Source of the DNA: Drosophila pseudoobscura
Taxonomy: Eukaryota; Arthropoda; Insecta; Diptera; Drosophilidae
Length of the DNA stretch: 64,000 bases
Assembly (NCBI RefSeq): GCF_009870125.1
Contig: NC_046680.1
Span: forward strand, 19,735,501-19,799,500
Reading direction: 5' to 3'
How positions within the stretch are numbered: position 1 is the stretch's first letter; each line of letters begins with the position of its first letter. The position numbers were made by a program, and so were the translations under genes. This document shows, piece by piece, positions 12,001 through 24,100 of this stretch. Under the pieces are notes generated by a model that searched no databases, was not told the origin of the DNA, and saw only the letters and a list, made by a program, of their open reading frames with translations.

Positions 12001-15000
12001 TGGCCACAAGCCTTTGTTATAATACATTTATCTTTATGTCCAAATATGCTAACTAAGTTCGTAAGGCTGTACAGGACCCAGTCGGAAAGCCGGCACATAT
12101 CTCACTTAACGAGGCGTTTACCTTGCTTCTAGACAAGGATTTCGGCAATAATTTACGGAAACCTTTAAACGATTTTATTTTTATTTAAATCAAAATTTTT
12201 TTTAGTCGTGCAACGCCGTTTTCTTAAATAAAATATGCTTAATACTTTTTTTCACTATAACTAAAAATTTAAATCTGCATTATTAAAAAAAGTGGCGGTG
12301 CCACACCCATTTTTTTTCTTAAATCCATTTCTTATTGATTATATGTATCCAATACAAAAAACTAAATGAAAAAATCTTGTTCCGTTCGGGAGTTATTAAT
12401 TTTGGCCAACAAAAGTGGTCGTTCGGACCATAGTGCGTCTGTAGGCAATGTTTCGGTCATAGATAATGGAATGGTGCTTAGGAGTAGTTCCGAAAGCCAC
12501 CCCGTTTTCGGGGGGGAGGACGAGCAGCAGCAGGTTTTGTGGCCCAGGTTCTGATGATTCTGAGGACTCCTGCAGTGGCCGCAGGCTCTGATTGGGAGTC
12601 CTGTTCTGTTTTGCTGACCTTGCTCAGCAGGGGGTGGGGTGGTGGAGTGTGGGCGGCTCTGTTGCATTGGCTTGTGCTTGGGGCCTTTTGAGGCGAGTGC
12701 GGTGCGGTGTGGTTTCGATTATAGTCCGAACACATTGGCTTGACGGCATTTCAATTGTGGCTCAGCTTTGAGCTGGGGCTGTGGCAGTGTCAGTAGCTTC
12801 TCGAAATGGAAATCTCTGCCGGCCCCCAAAGCCTCCCCCCCCTCTCATGGATCCTTCAAAGGGAATCTTGCTGTACGAGTATTAAAGAGCATCAAGTAAT
12901 GCTGGAAGAGTGGCAAGTGGAAGAGCCAGCTACTTGCCACAAAGTTTGCGGCCGAATGCACCACAGACATTCCATATTTCTGTTCTCATTTTTGATGACA
13001 TGCAGCACAGAAGCGAAACAAGTTGCAAACAAGCAAAACTTTGCCCCAAAGAACGGCCGGTGAGGGGGAGGGGGATGGTTGGCAACAAAAGTTTGTTCGT
13101 TGGCGCATAGAAACCGCTAGTTGGTGTTTGCTTTACAGCTTCCTTTCTTTCGTTTCGTTTCGTTTCGCTTATTTTTTGTCTCTCTCGCTGGGTATTTTAT
13201 TGTGGGACGAGCATAAAACTTTGCCATACGAAAGTTTCGGCATTTCTCCCGGAGAGTAAGATGTGCGAATGCATATTGCGGCAGGCAGGCAGGGAGGGGG
13301 CGAGAACATGTAACTGGATCTGGTTAGGTGTGTGCTTTTATATCATTTACAGCGCTCGAATATTTGACTTGCTCTCTCTCTCTCCGTCTGTGTCCGTCTG
13401 TCTCCGTCTCTCTCCGCGTAGCAGCGACTTCCCGGCCAAAAATGGAAAAAGTTTCGCTTGCTTTTGATGTGTGCGTCGTTTTCTCTTTACTTATTTGTAT
13501 TTTTATCTTTAATTGACTACGCTCCCTGCAGGATCAGGTGTAAAACTTTGGCAAAAGTGCACCCTTCGTTGTCAAATTGAATTTTGATTCAATTTGCGAT
13601 GCCGTCGAGGGCTGACAATGTTGCCAAATTGCATTTGCACATTTCTCGCGTGGCTGCTGCAACATGTTCCTCCCATTTCGCGACATGTCGCATAAAGGCA
13701 CGCGCCAGCGAATGCGATTGATGTACATCCCTGCATATGTTGCAGCAATTGGATTCCAGCCATCGGAGATGAGTAAATGGCTAGCGTGCCCCACTCTGGT
13801 GGAGGCAAAACCAGTCCCCAGGCGTAGAATTTAATTCTCAGCATACTTTGAGCTGTGGACGAGTCTGTTCTCAGCGAGTGCCGTGGATCGTTTACTTGTC
13901 TGTCCGTTATTCTCGTCATTTACCTATTCTATTGCGGCAATCGGGTTGATGATAATATTCTGAGAACTCACAGCTGGAGAATACAATTTCCTGCTGGCAA
14001 ATCATTCGCTGTAATGAAACAGACCAGTCGGACCAGTTGCCAATGCAAATTGCAATGTTTGTCAAATATTTCTGGTCGATTGAGATTTGTCTAGACCGGA
14101 AATGAAACCCAACCTTCCGTGGCTCCCGCTCCCTCTGCCAGAGGATCTCGTCGGTCACTGAACCAGGGACCAGCAGGTGCTGGCGTTTTGGGTCGACTGT
14201 CCGTATCATAGATACCCCCTTTTCGTGCTCTCCCTTTGGGCTGTGCCTCTTAAGGTTTTAGCATAATTTAAATAAATTTTCAACTAAAAAATACAGACGA
14301 CGAAAGGAAGGATGGAAAAGCGACTTAGCGGCAATCCGCTTAGCCTGACGCAAAAATTTTAAATTAAAATCCCAGCCTCAACGTTTTTCTATTTTCCCTT
14401 CCGTTTCGTTTGGAACGAAATAGTTGAGAACTCTAGAGCTGGGTATTTGTCGTGGACCGAGCATTTCCAATCAATTGAAATTCAATTCTCCTGCCGGGGC
14501 GGGCGGGAGACCATTAACAACGGATCCGGAAGTGGAGCCTTGGACATGGAATTTAAATTCAATTTTTCCACAAAAACCGAAACAGTGCGAGCGCCGACAA
14601 ACACAGCGAAAAGGTTGTTTGCTTGTTTAGTGCTGAAGCCCTTATGACAGCCAGGACATGTGAGCGGAATAGCAAGAGGGGGGAAGGGGGGAAGGATTCG
14701 AACTGTCATTGAAGCGGGAGACTCCTGAAATTGTGCTGCTGGTGGCGAGGAATGAAGGATGCCATTCCAGGGTTCGGAATGCCATTCCTGTTCAACTGTT
14801 GGCATCAATGCGCTCCATTGGGAGTTGGTTGGGGCAAGAAACACATTCCATTGTAAGGAAGAATATCTCTTGATTGTATAGTGAATCGGTTGCATTCATT
14901 GCATTCCTGTTGCATCCACATACAATACATATATTTATAAATGTTTATGTCCCTGGCTGCGCTTGCATTTCAATTGAAGGCAGCATCATTAAATTTGCAA

Positions 15001-18000
15001 TATTTATTCCGTTCGCTGCAGGCGGAATTTAAAAAGCAAACCGCATATGCCACTGCCACAGCTGCTGGTACTGCCACTGCCACTGCCACACAATATTGTG
15101 TGTGTTGCAGATTGTCACAAACAAGTCACAGCGAATACGGCTAATGCTAAGCGGATTGTGTCGTCTCATATCCTGGGCCCAGACAATGTTGCTCCCACGT
15201 ATAGTGCCGCTTTGTCATTGTGTCCCTTTGTTATTGGATTGACTTAATGGCCCTACCACAAACCAACCACCACCCACCATTCACCACCCACCATTCACCA
15301 CTGCTGCTGTCACACTATAAATAGATCAGTCGGAACACATGATATCTGCTAGATGCCAAATGCCATCTGATGGGTGATGGTGACGTTAATGTTAATCCGA
15401 GCTGCTCTGCCAATTGGCATTCAACACGTCGCCGTGGCCACCAGCGTAAATCACACTAATTAAATCTGAATGCGGCATTAAAAGTTTACGGCCCGGACTA
15501 TGACCAGGACCAGGACCAGGACCAGGGCCTGGACCTGGACCTGGACCAGGACCTCGACTAGCACCACGACATTAATGTAATCATTTGCCATAAATTTGCA
15601 TTTATGACGCGTCCCGCGCTGTCTCCGGCTCGTTGTCAGAGCAATTCATTTAGTGGCTGCCGCGATGTCCTGCCTGACATCTTGGCAGCGCAGAGAGGCG
15701 ACACGAGGTGGCATATTAATTAAAGTGTCGTCGCTAATGAGTTAGATTAAAGCGGACAGGCGGATCCTTTCATTCGGTGCGAGCGTGCGTGTAATTGGCC
15801 ATATCTGTGCCAGGATTACACCGTGTGTTGATGTGTGTGTGGCATTCATTATGCTTTTTATGCATGTTGCCCCTTCCGCTTCTCTGCCTGCAATTACCAG
15901 TCCGTCTTGGTCGCAGAAGAGTATGCTACAATAAACTTTATATACCCCTGGGTATATTGTGTTCTTAGAAAGAAAGAAGCCATCCTTATCAGGCGCCACT
16001 CGAGCCGAGCAGCTATCCCGCACTGTGCGTATTTTGTTTTTGCACTCTCGGTCCCATACAAAACCTAAATAAGGAGGCATCCCATAGTCGATACGCTCGC
16101 GGATAGCCTATTCAAACTTCATTTCATTCGCTCTTTCATATTTTCCCCAAGCGGAAATCTCCTTGATTGAGTTTCCATCAAGTGAAAAAAATTATCTTAA
16201 AAGCGACGGAAACTTAACATTCCGCCAAGCGAAGCCTTGAAATTGCATCGAATGAATGGAAGGCAAGGAAATGTTTTTGAATAGTCCTCTTGATAAAAAA
16301 AAGAGAGCGAGAAAGACCGAAAGTAAAATTTATACTGAAGCCATTTATCAGAATTATTCAGCAATAACTATGGAAATGCTGGCACCGAGTGGTGCGGGTG
16401 CGGGGGGAGCCATAGGGATGGCAGCGGGCCTGGGTTTTTCCGGCAACACGACGACGAAAATTGCTTAAACCTTGCTGAGGTTTGCCCGAACAGAACAATC
16501 GGATTTTGTGTCCAATCATAAAGAATAATATGATCCAACAAATTATGCCCATAATAAGGATAAATATGGCCCGTGGCTGTACCATCTACTCGCTCTTTCT
16601 CCCTCACAGAGTGGCTTAGCACTGAAGCCCGAGTTTTCAGGTCTGGGATGTTTTCAATCAAACTGTTCTGGGAATCCATGACCATCTCTACTACGAGTAT
16701 AAACTCATGCCCTTTTGCCCACAGAACGTTGTGTCCCTGGCCCTGACGCTGACTCTGTCTCTGGGAAATAAATAAACATATACTACATACATGTGTACAA
16801 ACTCGTATAAGTATATTTTATGGCTGAACATTATTAAAACAAATTTATACGCATGTCATGTGTTTGTGTGGCCTTTGGAATCTTGTTGTGGCAGTTGGCT
16901 TTTTAATGGCCAACACAATTGCCGATTGCCGTGCCCGCCCAGGAGGCTGTTGTTCTGCCAATGGACCAAAGGACCTTGCTGCCAAATGTGCCCCATAAAT
17001 GTTTCCTGTTTGTGACTTGGCCGTGCCTGAGGGGCGACATTTTCATTTTCAATTGAAATTCCTTGAAGGCCTTTGATTTGCAGACATTTTAATTAAACTT
17101 TTTCAAATCTCCTGGTGCATCGATAAATTTGAGAGCAGTAAATGTGGCGAAGCCCTGCGCAGCATTGCACGGGCCCTGCTGCAGGCCACTAAATTGTGGC
17201 AGCAGCAGCAGGCTGCCATGGCACAGAGCCATCTGGCTCTCCCGAACCGCCAGCACAAAGCGTGTTGCGGCTGCTGTGACTGATGGCCAGGTAAAGCCTT
17301 CAGCACAGGGATTACCCCGAGGCGAGGGCGATGGCTGGCAGCTGCTTTAAACGAAAACTTTAATTTCAGTGGAATATCTATGTTCATCATTTTGGCCAAC
17401 AAACAGAAAGTTGGCTCTACAGCCACAGCCCGATCTAGAGAGGGAAATTCACTTTTAATTATTTACGGCTAAACAGAAAGTTGGCCACAAGCAGAGTGGC
17501 CGCAGGAGACACTTTGTGTCCTGCGGACAGGGAAACTTTTTCTCAACTGCGCTGTCGCCTGCATCCCAGCAAAAAAGGGCGAAATATGGTTGGGGTGTCG
17601 AAGCGTTTGCGGGGCTTCCGGGGGCTCCCTTCCGTTTGCAATCCCATTACTTTAATGTGGGAAACGGCAACGGGAAGCGGAAGGAAAGGGCGAAACTTTT
17701 TAAATCTTTATTTATAAAAGCTTCCGCTGAGGCATCAACTTTTCAGTGCCACTGTGCGAGGGGGGCGAATGGAATCATTTTGACAGCCGCAGTTCTGCGG
17801 TCGTCCCCGAACTATGTGAACAAAATGTGTGCTAAATGCCTTGGGCAAACTTTTGCCCTCAACCAAGGCAGATATTTGGAGGCGGGGAGAACAAAAATAG
17901 GGCGACACACATACATGTGTACACACGAGAATATCCTTTGTGGCCGCTTAAATTGGATTATGTTGAAGACGTGAAAATTGTTCAGCTAATTGATAACATT

Positions 18001-19128
18001 TTGGGCGTTCCTTCCTCCATCCCACAGTGCATGCGCGCCTACGTGGAGTTCGAGATATCCGAGGGAGCCTATGAGATCTCCTGCCCGGACGCCAAGTGCC
18101 CGGCCCAGGGCGCAATCTCCGTTCCCGAGATCGCGAATCTAACCACAACGAATCTGCTGAAGAAGCACCATCGCTACCGTCTGAATCGAGGTATGAAGCA
18201 AGCGTAATTCACTCTCAAGTACATCTCAAAACCAAGTATCCTTCTCCTCCACCGCCTACTCATAGAAATCGAGTTGGACAAGACACGCACCTGGTGCCCG
18301 CGGGCAGGCTGCGAGACCATCTGCATGGTGGGCGGAGCAGCGCATGGACAAACCAGCGCCATTTGCCAAATGGACGAGTCGCCATCGACTTCCCAGAACT
18401 ACACACCACAGCCGGACGCAGGCGGTGGCGAGGGCGGACCTACTCCAGGGGCAGCCGTACTCTCAGTGTCCGTGCACTGCCCCTCCTGCAAGGACGAGTT
18501 CTGTGCACTGTGCAAGAAGGCTGTAAGTGTGGGACTTCTTCATCGCCTAAGCCCAGCAGGCACTCATCCTTCTCTCCTTTGCCCAATCCTGCCATTTCAG
18601 TATCATCCGAACATTGGCTGCGAGGAATTCGGTCGCCGCCTGATTGCCGATGGCCAGGACGATATTGGCATTCCGTTCGACAACGAGCTCATCAAGTGCT
18701 GCCCCATGTGCGCGGTGCCAATCGAGAAGGACGAGGGCTGTGCCCAGATGATGTGCAAGCGCTGCAAGCACGTCTTTTGCTGGTACTGCCTGGCCAGTCT
18801 GGATGTGAGTGGCGGCGAGATGTGTTCTCGAGTCGGCGAGTAGCTAACGCTGTATATTTTCTGCTCTTAGGACGACTTCCTGCTGCGCCACTACGACAAG
18901 GGGCCGTGCAAGAACAAGCTGGGCCACTCGCGGGCCTCTGTTGTGTGGCATCGCGCCCAGGTCATCGGGATCTTTGCTGGCTTTGGGATTCTGTTGCTGG
19001 TGGCCTCGCCGCTACTTCTATTGGCTGCCCCGTGCATCATTTGCTGCAAGTGTCGCGGCTGCAGTGGCTCCAAAATTGACGAAGTGGATGCCGATCTGGA
19101 GGAGGAGGTCACCGCCTTGCAGGGCTAG
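2335..19128 (+). CDS. CG33144: RNF144-type RBR (RING-IBR-RING) E3 ubiquitin ligase, six coding exons
   Basis: Proposed coding exons are 2335-3414, 3484-4968, 18028-18190, 18266-18522, 18601-18804 and 18871-19128. All have GT-AG borders and compatible phases, giving 1148 aa. The first ~855 residues are low-complexity (Gln, His-Ser, Gly and Ser runs), as expected for a disordered insect extension. The C-terminal ~300 residues match RNF144: RING1 ([13 protein letters not shown], split by the 13-kb intron after CQFCIE), IBR ([14 protein letters not shown]), and RING2 with [20 protein letters not shown], in which the Cys of DEGC is the expected ubiquitin-thioester residue. Then comes [20 protein letters not shown] and one membrane segment (about 22 residues) before a Cys-rich tail. 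RBR ligases take ubiquitin from an E2 onto RING2 and then to substrate; RNF144 proteins sit on endomembranes. The first ATG of the large frame was chosen as start; ATGs at codons 5 and 8 are alternatives. Orthology to fly CG33144 is from memory. Confidence 0.88.
5916..5944. repeat. (CT)n microsatellite
   Basis: An uninterrupted CT run, which on the minus strand is a GAGA-type tract. It encodes spurious Arg-Glu repeats in minus-strand frames. Confidence 0.9.
5959..6002 (+). repeat. Dispersed repeat, copy 1
   Basis: This 43-44-bp segment (starting TGCAATAGAACAGG) matches the reverse complement of 13893-13935 with about five mismatches. It is probably a fragment of an unidentified mobile element; the homology ends abruptly on both sides. 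Confidence 0.55.
7739..7758. repeat. Perfect 20-bp palindrome
   Basis: AACTCTCTCCGGAGAGAGTT reads identically on both strands. It pairs two CTCTCT/AGAGAG half sites around CCGG and could be a paired GAGA-factor site, but that is inference. Confidence 0.7.
9018..9046. repeat. (CA)n microsatellite
   Basis: An uninterrupted CA dinucleotide run inside the large intron. Confidence 0.9.
11242..12435. mobile_element. Transib-like non-autonomous DNA transposon
   Basis: Terminal inverted repeats of 36 bp are identical at 11242-11277 and 12400-12435, beginning CACTATGGTCCGAACG. A 5-bp direct duplication, CGTCT, abuts both ends (11237-11241 and 12436-12440). A 5-bp target duplication plus termini starting CACWATG is the signature of Transib elements, the superfamily related to RAG1/V(D)J recombination signals. 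At 1194 bp it is too short for an intact transposase. The longest internal frame, 11765-12022 (+), 85 codons, is unrecognised and may be a decayed remnant. The perfect 36-bp ends and intact duplication suggest fairly recent insertion. CMC-type elements also begin CACTA but make 2-4-bp duplications, so Transib is preferred. Confidence 0.78.
13893..13935 (-). repeat. Dispersed repeat, copy 2 (inverted)
   Basis: The reverse complement of this segment matches 5959-6002 at about 38 of 43 positions. The two copies lie 7.9 kb apart in opposite orientation within the same intron. Confidence 0.55.
15502..15552. repeat. CCAGGA / CCTGGA hexamer repeat with dyad character
   Basis: Four tandem ACCAGG-type hexamers are followed by CCTGGA-type hexamers, so the tract is partly self-complementary around about 15527 and could fold into a GC-rich hairpin. 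Confidence 0.6.
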
Positions 19129-20190
19129 GCAGAGGATCTCCTACGCGCAAGGTGTAGCATCAGGACGAAACGAAAAGAGACGAGACGAGACGAGACGTTA
19201 GGCGTTAGGCTTTAGGCTTCGACGGTTGCCACCTGTAAGGGCAGCTGCTGTAAATGCAATTATCGGTAGCATCTATTGTTAATGACGAGCAGCTTACGTA
19301 CATTTACACTTATTTTAGTTATTATAATTATAATTGTATATGTGTTAACTAAATTGTGATATTTACAGTGATTCGATTTCTGATCTGAATCGACAAATTT
19401 GTTGAGAACCCATACAAAGACGCGACGCTTTCGATTCTTGCTGGGTTCTTTCTTTATATATTCTTTCCTCCCACTACTACCCGTATATACTCATGTACAC
19501 ACTATGTGCATGCATATACATACATACATGTGTATTTGACTAAATCAATCTGTATACATCATTATGTCCTCTTTCTAGTGCGTAAGTTAGTCTAAATCTA
19601 TTAGGGAGGGGTATGTTATGCCTCGTATTTCAACCTGTGCTTTTAATTACGCCGACAACCGATACCCCGAAACCACAAAAACCCGATACCGGACCCACAC
19701 ATTCGCACCCAAAACACCTCTCTCAAGTATTACACATGCAAATAACGAATCCGAGCTCATTTCGGGTACATTTGTTCAACAGCTTGGCAATGCTTTTATC
19801 TACATACACACACACACACAAACACACATACACATACATATATATAAAACAATATACTTGCATATATACTTGCATATATAGGAGGTGTATATGTCACTAC
19901 TACTGTTTATTGAATGTATTTAAATGTAAATGTTATATGCAGCTAAAGCAAATGTACGACGACAGACAGACAGATTACTGCTGACGGAGCACTCGACAGA
20001 GCCCAAAGCCGGGCGTGTGCAGGCTGGGCTTGATTAATGTAAATTATTGAATTATTTAATGCATATACACTCAAATATACATATATCAAAATACGTTTAA
20101 CATAATATGCGTGTATATTTCAAGGAAAAATATTTAAAATCTACTCTTAATGTGAACAACTACCGCGTATGCTGTTTCAAATAAAAATGT
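19129..20190 (+). other. Probable 3' UTR of the RBR ligase gene
   Basis: After the stop codon the sequence becomes AT-rich with CA/TA microsatellite stretches and has no coding signal. The first well-placed canonical AATAAA is at 20180-20185, giving a 3' UTR of about 1.07 kb if it is used. The poly(A) assignment is inference. Confidence 0.5.
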
Positions 20191-20539
20191 TAAAAGAAAA
20201 CAACCCGAGCATTGATCTGATTGATGTTTGATTGGTGGGTGGTCAGGGCGTTAAGCTAAGCCTACATACACCGAAAATGTCGCCAATGCCAAAGGAACTT
20301 TCTGGGTCTTCAGCTACCACAGCTCCATCATGAGCCAATCCATCCCTCTAGTAGCTGCTCGTCCAATCGGTTGGTCCAAGGGATGTGCTCCTCGGTGAGC
20401 AGTGGCAGCCACTGGCTGTCCTGCTGCTGTCCATAGCCATGATGCCGCTGCTGTGTCCACAATGTGGCGTCCCGTCCGTTGCAACAGAGAGCAGGATATA
20501 ATTTCGGTCGCCCCTGCATTCATACTCCCCCGAATCAAA

Positions 20540-20985
20540 CGCTAGGCTTCAGCTTCGAGACTCGTAAGTGAATCAGTATATAATTGTGGACATATTTTGA
20601 AAATATCTACCATCACAGGGGACTTGCATATCTACCCTACGCTTTGCCACAAACCGAGTCGCATCCGATTTCCCCCGCCAGGCGGAGTCCTATTCAAGCA
20701 TTATCGAGGCGTCTTCGAGACAGACCGAGTCCTATTCCACCCACACAGAATCGTATCCCCGCAGGACAGAAGCGCACCTCTTGGAAGATGGGAACGTAAC
20801 AAGCCTCGTCCTCCTTTCGACCTGGACATCGACGACAAGGACTTTGACTAGACTACTAGATTCTAGATAGATCACGTTGCTGTTAGGTTTAAGATAGATA
20901 CAAATGTCTTCCTCTTTATTTATTTAGACTAAGCTATGTTTTGATGAATAAAACTATTGAAAAATCACCCTTGCTCTATCCTTTA
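20540..20985 (+). pseudogene. Left, broken copy of a duplicated two-exon gene
   Basis: The region aligns with the reverse complement of 25450-25922: a donor CTC|GTAAGTG at 20563/20564, a ~55-bp intron, an acceptor CACAG at 20618, an exon rich in Arg/Pro/Ser, then AATAAA at 20947-20952. In the frame matching the right copy it reads YALPQTES..ARRSPIQAL, but an extra base before the shared NKP motif leads to TAA. The frame entered from the splice site reads differently and ends at DDKDFD plus TAG. I find no in-frame ATG in the upstream exon after the nearest stop. It therefore looks like a frameshifted copy whose splice sites and poly(A) signal survive. No known protein family is recognised. Confidence 0.5.
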
Positions 20986-21145
20986 TCGGGGGGAAATATT
21001 CCCATTACAAAAAGATCGGTTCACAAATAGCGGAAAAAACTAAATACTATTGATTGGAGAAAATGTCCTTGATCCTTGATAAGGACTCAAATAAATCAGG
21101 GACATTTTTCGATCACAGGAAGCCGTCGCACGCCTACATCGGCCG
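20555..21145 (+). repeat. Left arm of inverted duplication flanking the satellite
   Basis: About 590 bp that matches, imperfectly, the reverse complement of 25280-25905. The match includes the intron, exon, poly(A) region and a downstream block (TTATCGGGGGGAAATATTCC, then GGAGAAAATGTCCTTGATCC). It points its gene copy toward the array. Confidence 0.75.
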
Positions 21146-21162
21146 ACAAAACTATAGAGTAG

Positions 21163-24100
21163 AGCCAGATTGGTGCAGGACCAACTGTCACAGGATCGCG
21201 AGGACCCAGACTGTCGAACGGCATCAAAATGTCCACTTCGAAAATCAGGCCGATTTTTTGAAAATTTAATGATGTAACCATCATGATTTTTTGCGAAAAT
21301 CGTGAAAAAATTGATGTCCCTTTTTCCGATGGCAGTCGATTGGCAGGACTCTCCCGATCACGGAGAGGCATGCCATGTCCGGATCGGCTGCCGTATAGCA
21401 GAGATATAACTTTCGGAAAAACACAGTATTTCAAAGATGTGCAAATCCAAATCTTCGGAAGGCTATATCTCAGACAAATAGGGCCAGATCGGTGCAGGAC
21501 CAACTGTCCCAGGATCGCGAGGATCCAGACTGTCGAACGGCATCAAAATGTCGACTTCGAAAATCAGGACGATTTTTTGAAAATTTAATGATGTAACCAT
21601 CATGATTTTTTGCGAAAATCGTGAAAAAATTGATGTCCCTTTTTCCGATGGCAGTCGATTGGCAGGACTCTCCCGATCACGGAGAGGCATGCCATGTCCG
21701 GATCGGCTGCCGTATAGCAGAGATATAACTTTCGGAAAAACACAGTATTTCAAAGATGTGCAAATCCAAATCTTCGGAAGGCTATATCTCAGACAAATAG
21801 GGCCAGATCGGTGCAGGACCAACTGTCCCAGGATCGCGAGGATCCAGACTGTCGAACGGCATCAAAATGTCGACTTCGAAAATCAGGCCGATTTTTTGAA
21901 AATTTAATGATGTAACCATCATGATTTTTTGCGAAAATCGTGAAAAAATTGATGTCCCTTTTTCCGATGGCAGTCGATTGGCAGGACTCTCCCGATCACG
22001 GAGAGGCATGCCATGTCCGGATCGGCTGCCGTATAGCAGAGATATAACGCCCGGATCGGCTGCCGTATAGCAGAGATATAGCATACAGAAAAACACAGTA
22101 TTTCAAAAATATGCAAATCCAAATCTTCGGATGGCTATATCTCAGACGAATAGGGCCAGATCGGTGCAGGACCAACTGTCCCAGGATCGCGAGGATCCAG
22201 ACTGTCGAACGGCATCAAAATGTCGACTTCGAAAATCAGGCCGATTTTTTTAAAATTTAATGATGTAACCATCATGATTTTTTGCGAAAATCGTGAAAAA
22301 ATTGATGTCCCTTTTTCCGATGGCAGTCGATTGGCAGGACTCTCCCGATCACGGAGAGGCATGCCATGTCCGGATCGGCTGCCGTATAGCAGAGATATAA
22401 CTTTCGGAAAAACACAGTATTTCAAAGATGTGCAAATCCAAATCTTCGGAAGGCTATATCTCAGACAAATAGGGCCAGATCGGTGCAGGACCAACTGTCC
22501 CAGGATCGCGAGGATCCAGACTGTCGAACGGCATCAAAATGTCGACTTCGAAAATCAGGCCGATTTTTTTAAAATTTAATGATGTAACCATCATGATTTT
22601 TTGCGAAAATCGTGAAAAAATTGATGTCCCTTTTTCCGATGGCAGTCGATTGGCAGGACTCTCCCGATCACGGAGAGGCATGCCACGCCCGGATCGGCTG
22701 CTGTATGGCAGAGATATAGCATGCAGAAAAAACCTGTATTTCAAAAATAGGCAAATCCAAATCTTCGGATGGCTATATCTCAGAAAAATAGGGCCAGATC
22801 GGTGCACGACCAACTGTCCCAGGATCGCGAGGATCCAGACTGTCGAACGGCATCAAAATGTCGACTTCGAAAATCAGGCCGATTTTTTGAAAATTTAATG
22901 ATGTAACCATCATGATTTTTTGCGAAAATCGTGACAAAATTGATGTCCCTTTTTCCGATGGCAGTCGATTGGCAGGACTCTCCCGCTCACGGAGAGACAT
23001 GCCACGCCCGGATCGGCTGCCGTATAGCAGAGATATAGCATACAGAAAAACACAGTATTTCAAAGATATGCAAATCCAAATCTTCGGATGGCTATATCTC
23101 AGAAAAATAGGGCCAGATCGGTGCAGGACCAACTGTCCCAGGATCGCGAGGATCCAGACTGTCGAACGGCATCAAAATGTCGACTTCGAAAATCAGGCCG
23201 ATTTTTTGAAAATTTAATGATGATTTTTTGCGAAAATCGTGAAAAAATTGATGTCCCTTTTTCCGATGGCAGTCGATTGGCAGGACCCTCCCGATCATGG
23301 AGAGACATGCCACGCCCGGATCGGCTGCCGTATAGCAGAGATATAGCATACAGAAAAACACAGTATTTCAAAAATATGCAAATCCAAATCTTCGGATGGC
23401 TATATTTCAGACAAATAGGGCCAGATCGGTGCAGGACCAACTGTCCCAGGATGGCGAGGATCCAGACTGTCGAACGGCATCAAAATGTCGACTTCGAAAA
23501 TCAGGCCGATTTTTTGAAAATTTAATGATGTAACCATCATGATTTTTTGCGAAAATCGTGAAAAAATTGATGTCCCTTTTTCCGATGGCAGTCGATTGGC
23601 AGGACTCTCCCGATCACGGAGAGGCATGCCACGCCCGGATCGGCTGCTGTATGGCAGAGATATAGCATACAGAAAAAACCTGTATTTCAAAAATATGCAA
23701 ATCCAAATCTTCGGAAGGCTATATCTCAGACAAATAGGGCCAGATCGGTGCAGGACCAACTGTCCCAGGATCGCGAGGATCCAGACTGTCGAACGGCATC
23801 AAAATGTCGACTTCGAAAATCAGGCCGATTTTTTGAAAATTTAATGATGTAACCATCATGATTTTTTGCGAAAATCGTGACAAAATTGATGTCCCTTTTT
23901 CCGATGGCAGTCGATTGGCAGGACTCTCCCGATCACGGAGAGACATGCCACGCCCGGATCGGCTGCCGTATAGCAGAGATATAGCATACAGAAAAACACA
24001 GTATTTCAAAGATATGCAAATCCAAATCTTCGGATGGCTATATCTCAGAAAAATAGGGCCAGATCGGTGCAGGACCAACTGTCCCAGGATCGCGAGGATC

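Larger units (their letters stand above)
4969..18027 (+). other. 13-kb intron of the RBR ligase gene
   Basis: The donor GAG|GTGAGT at 4968/4969 and the acceptor CCCACAG at 18027 join two halves of RING1 in phase 0. I find no supportable coding exon inside. It holds a Transib-like transposon, several microsatellites, a dispersed repeat pair, a short perfect palindrome and many conserved-looking AT-rich blocks. Introns of this size in Drosophila often carry enhancers, but no specific element can be named from sequence alone. Confidence 0.75.

Noticed and set aside
14685..14715. GGATTCGAAC, like the T-arm of a tRNA on the minus strand
   Set aside because: No matching acceptor, D or anticodon stems are found at the required spacing.
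15940..15965. TATACCCCTGGGTATA palindrome-like block
   Set aside because: A short, common AT-rich dyad with no flanking terminal repeat or duplication to suggest a mobile element end.
20328..20519. Minus-strand frame with CCNGRDATLW, faintly like a somatomedin-B-type motif
   Set aside because: Only one short cysteine pair is present, the usual following Cys is missing, and no upstream exon is evident. Too weak to call a gene.
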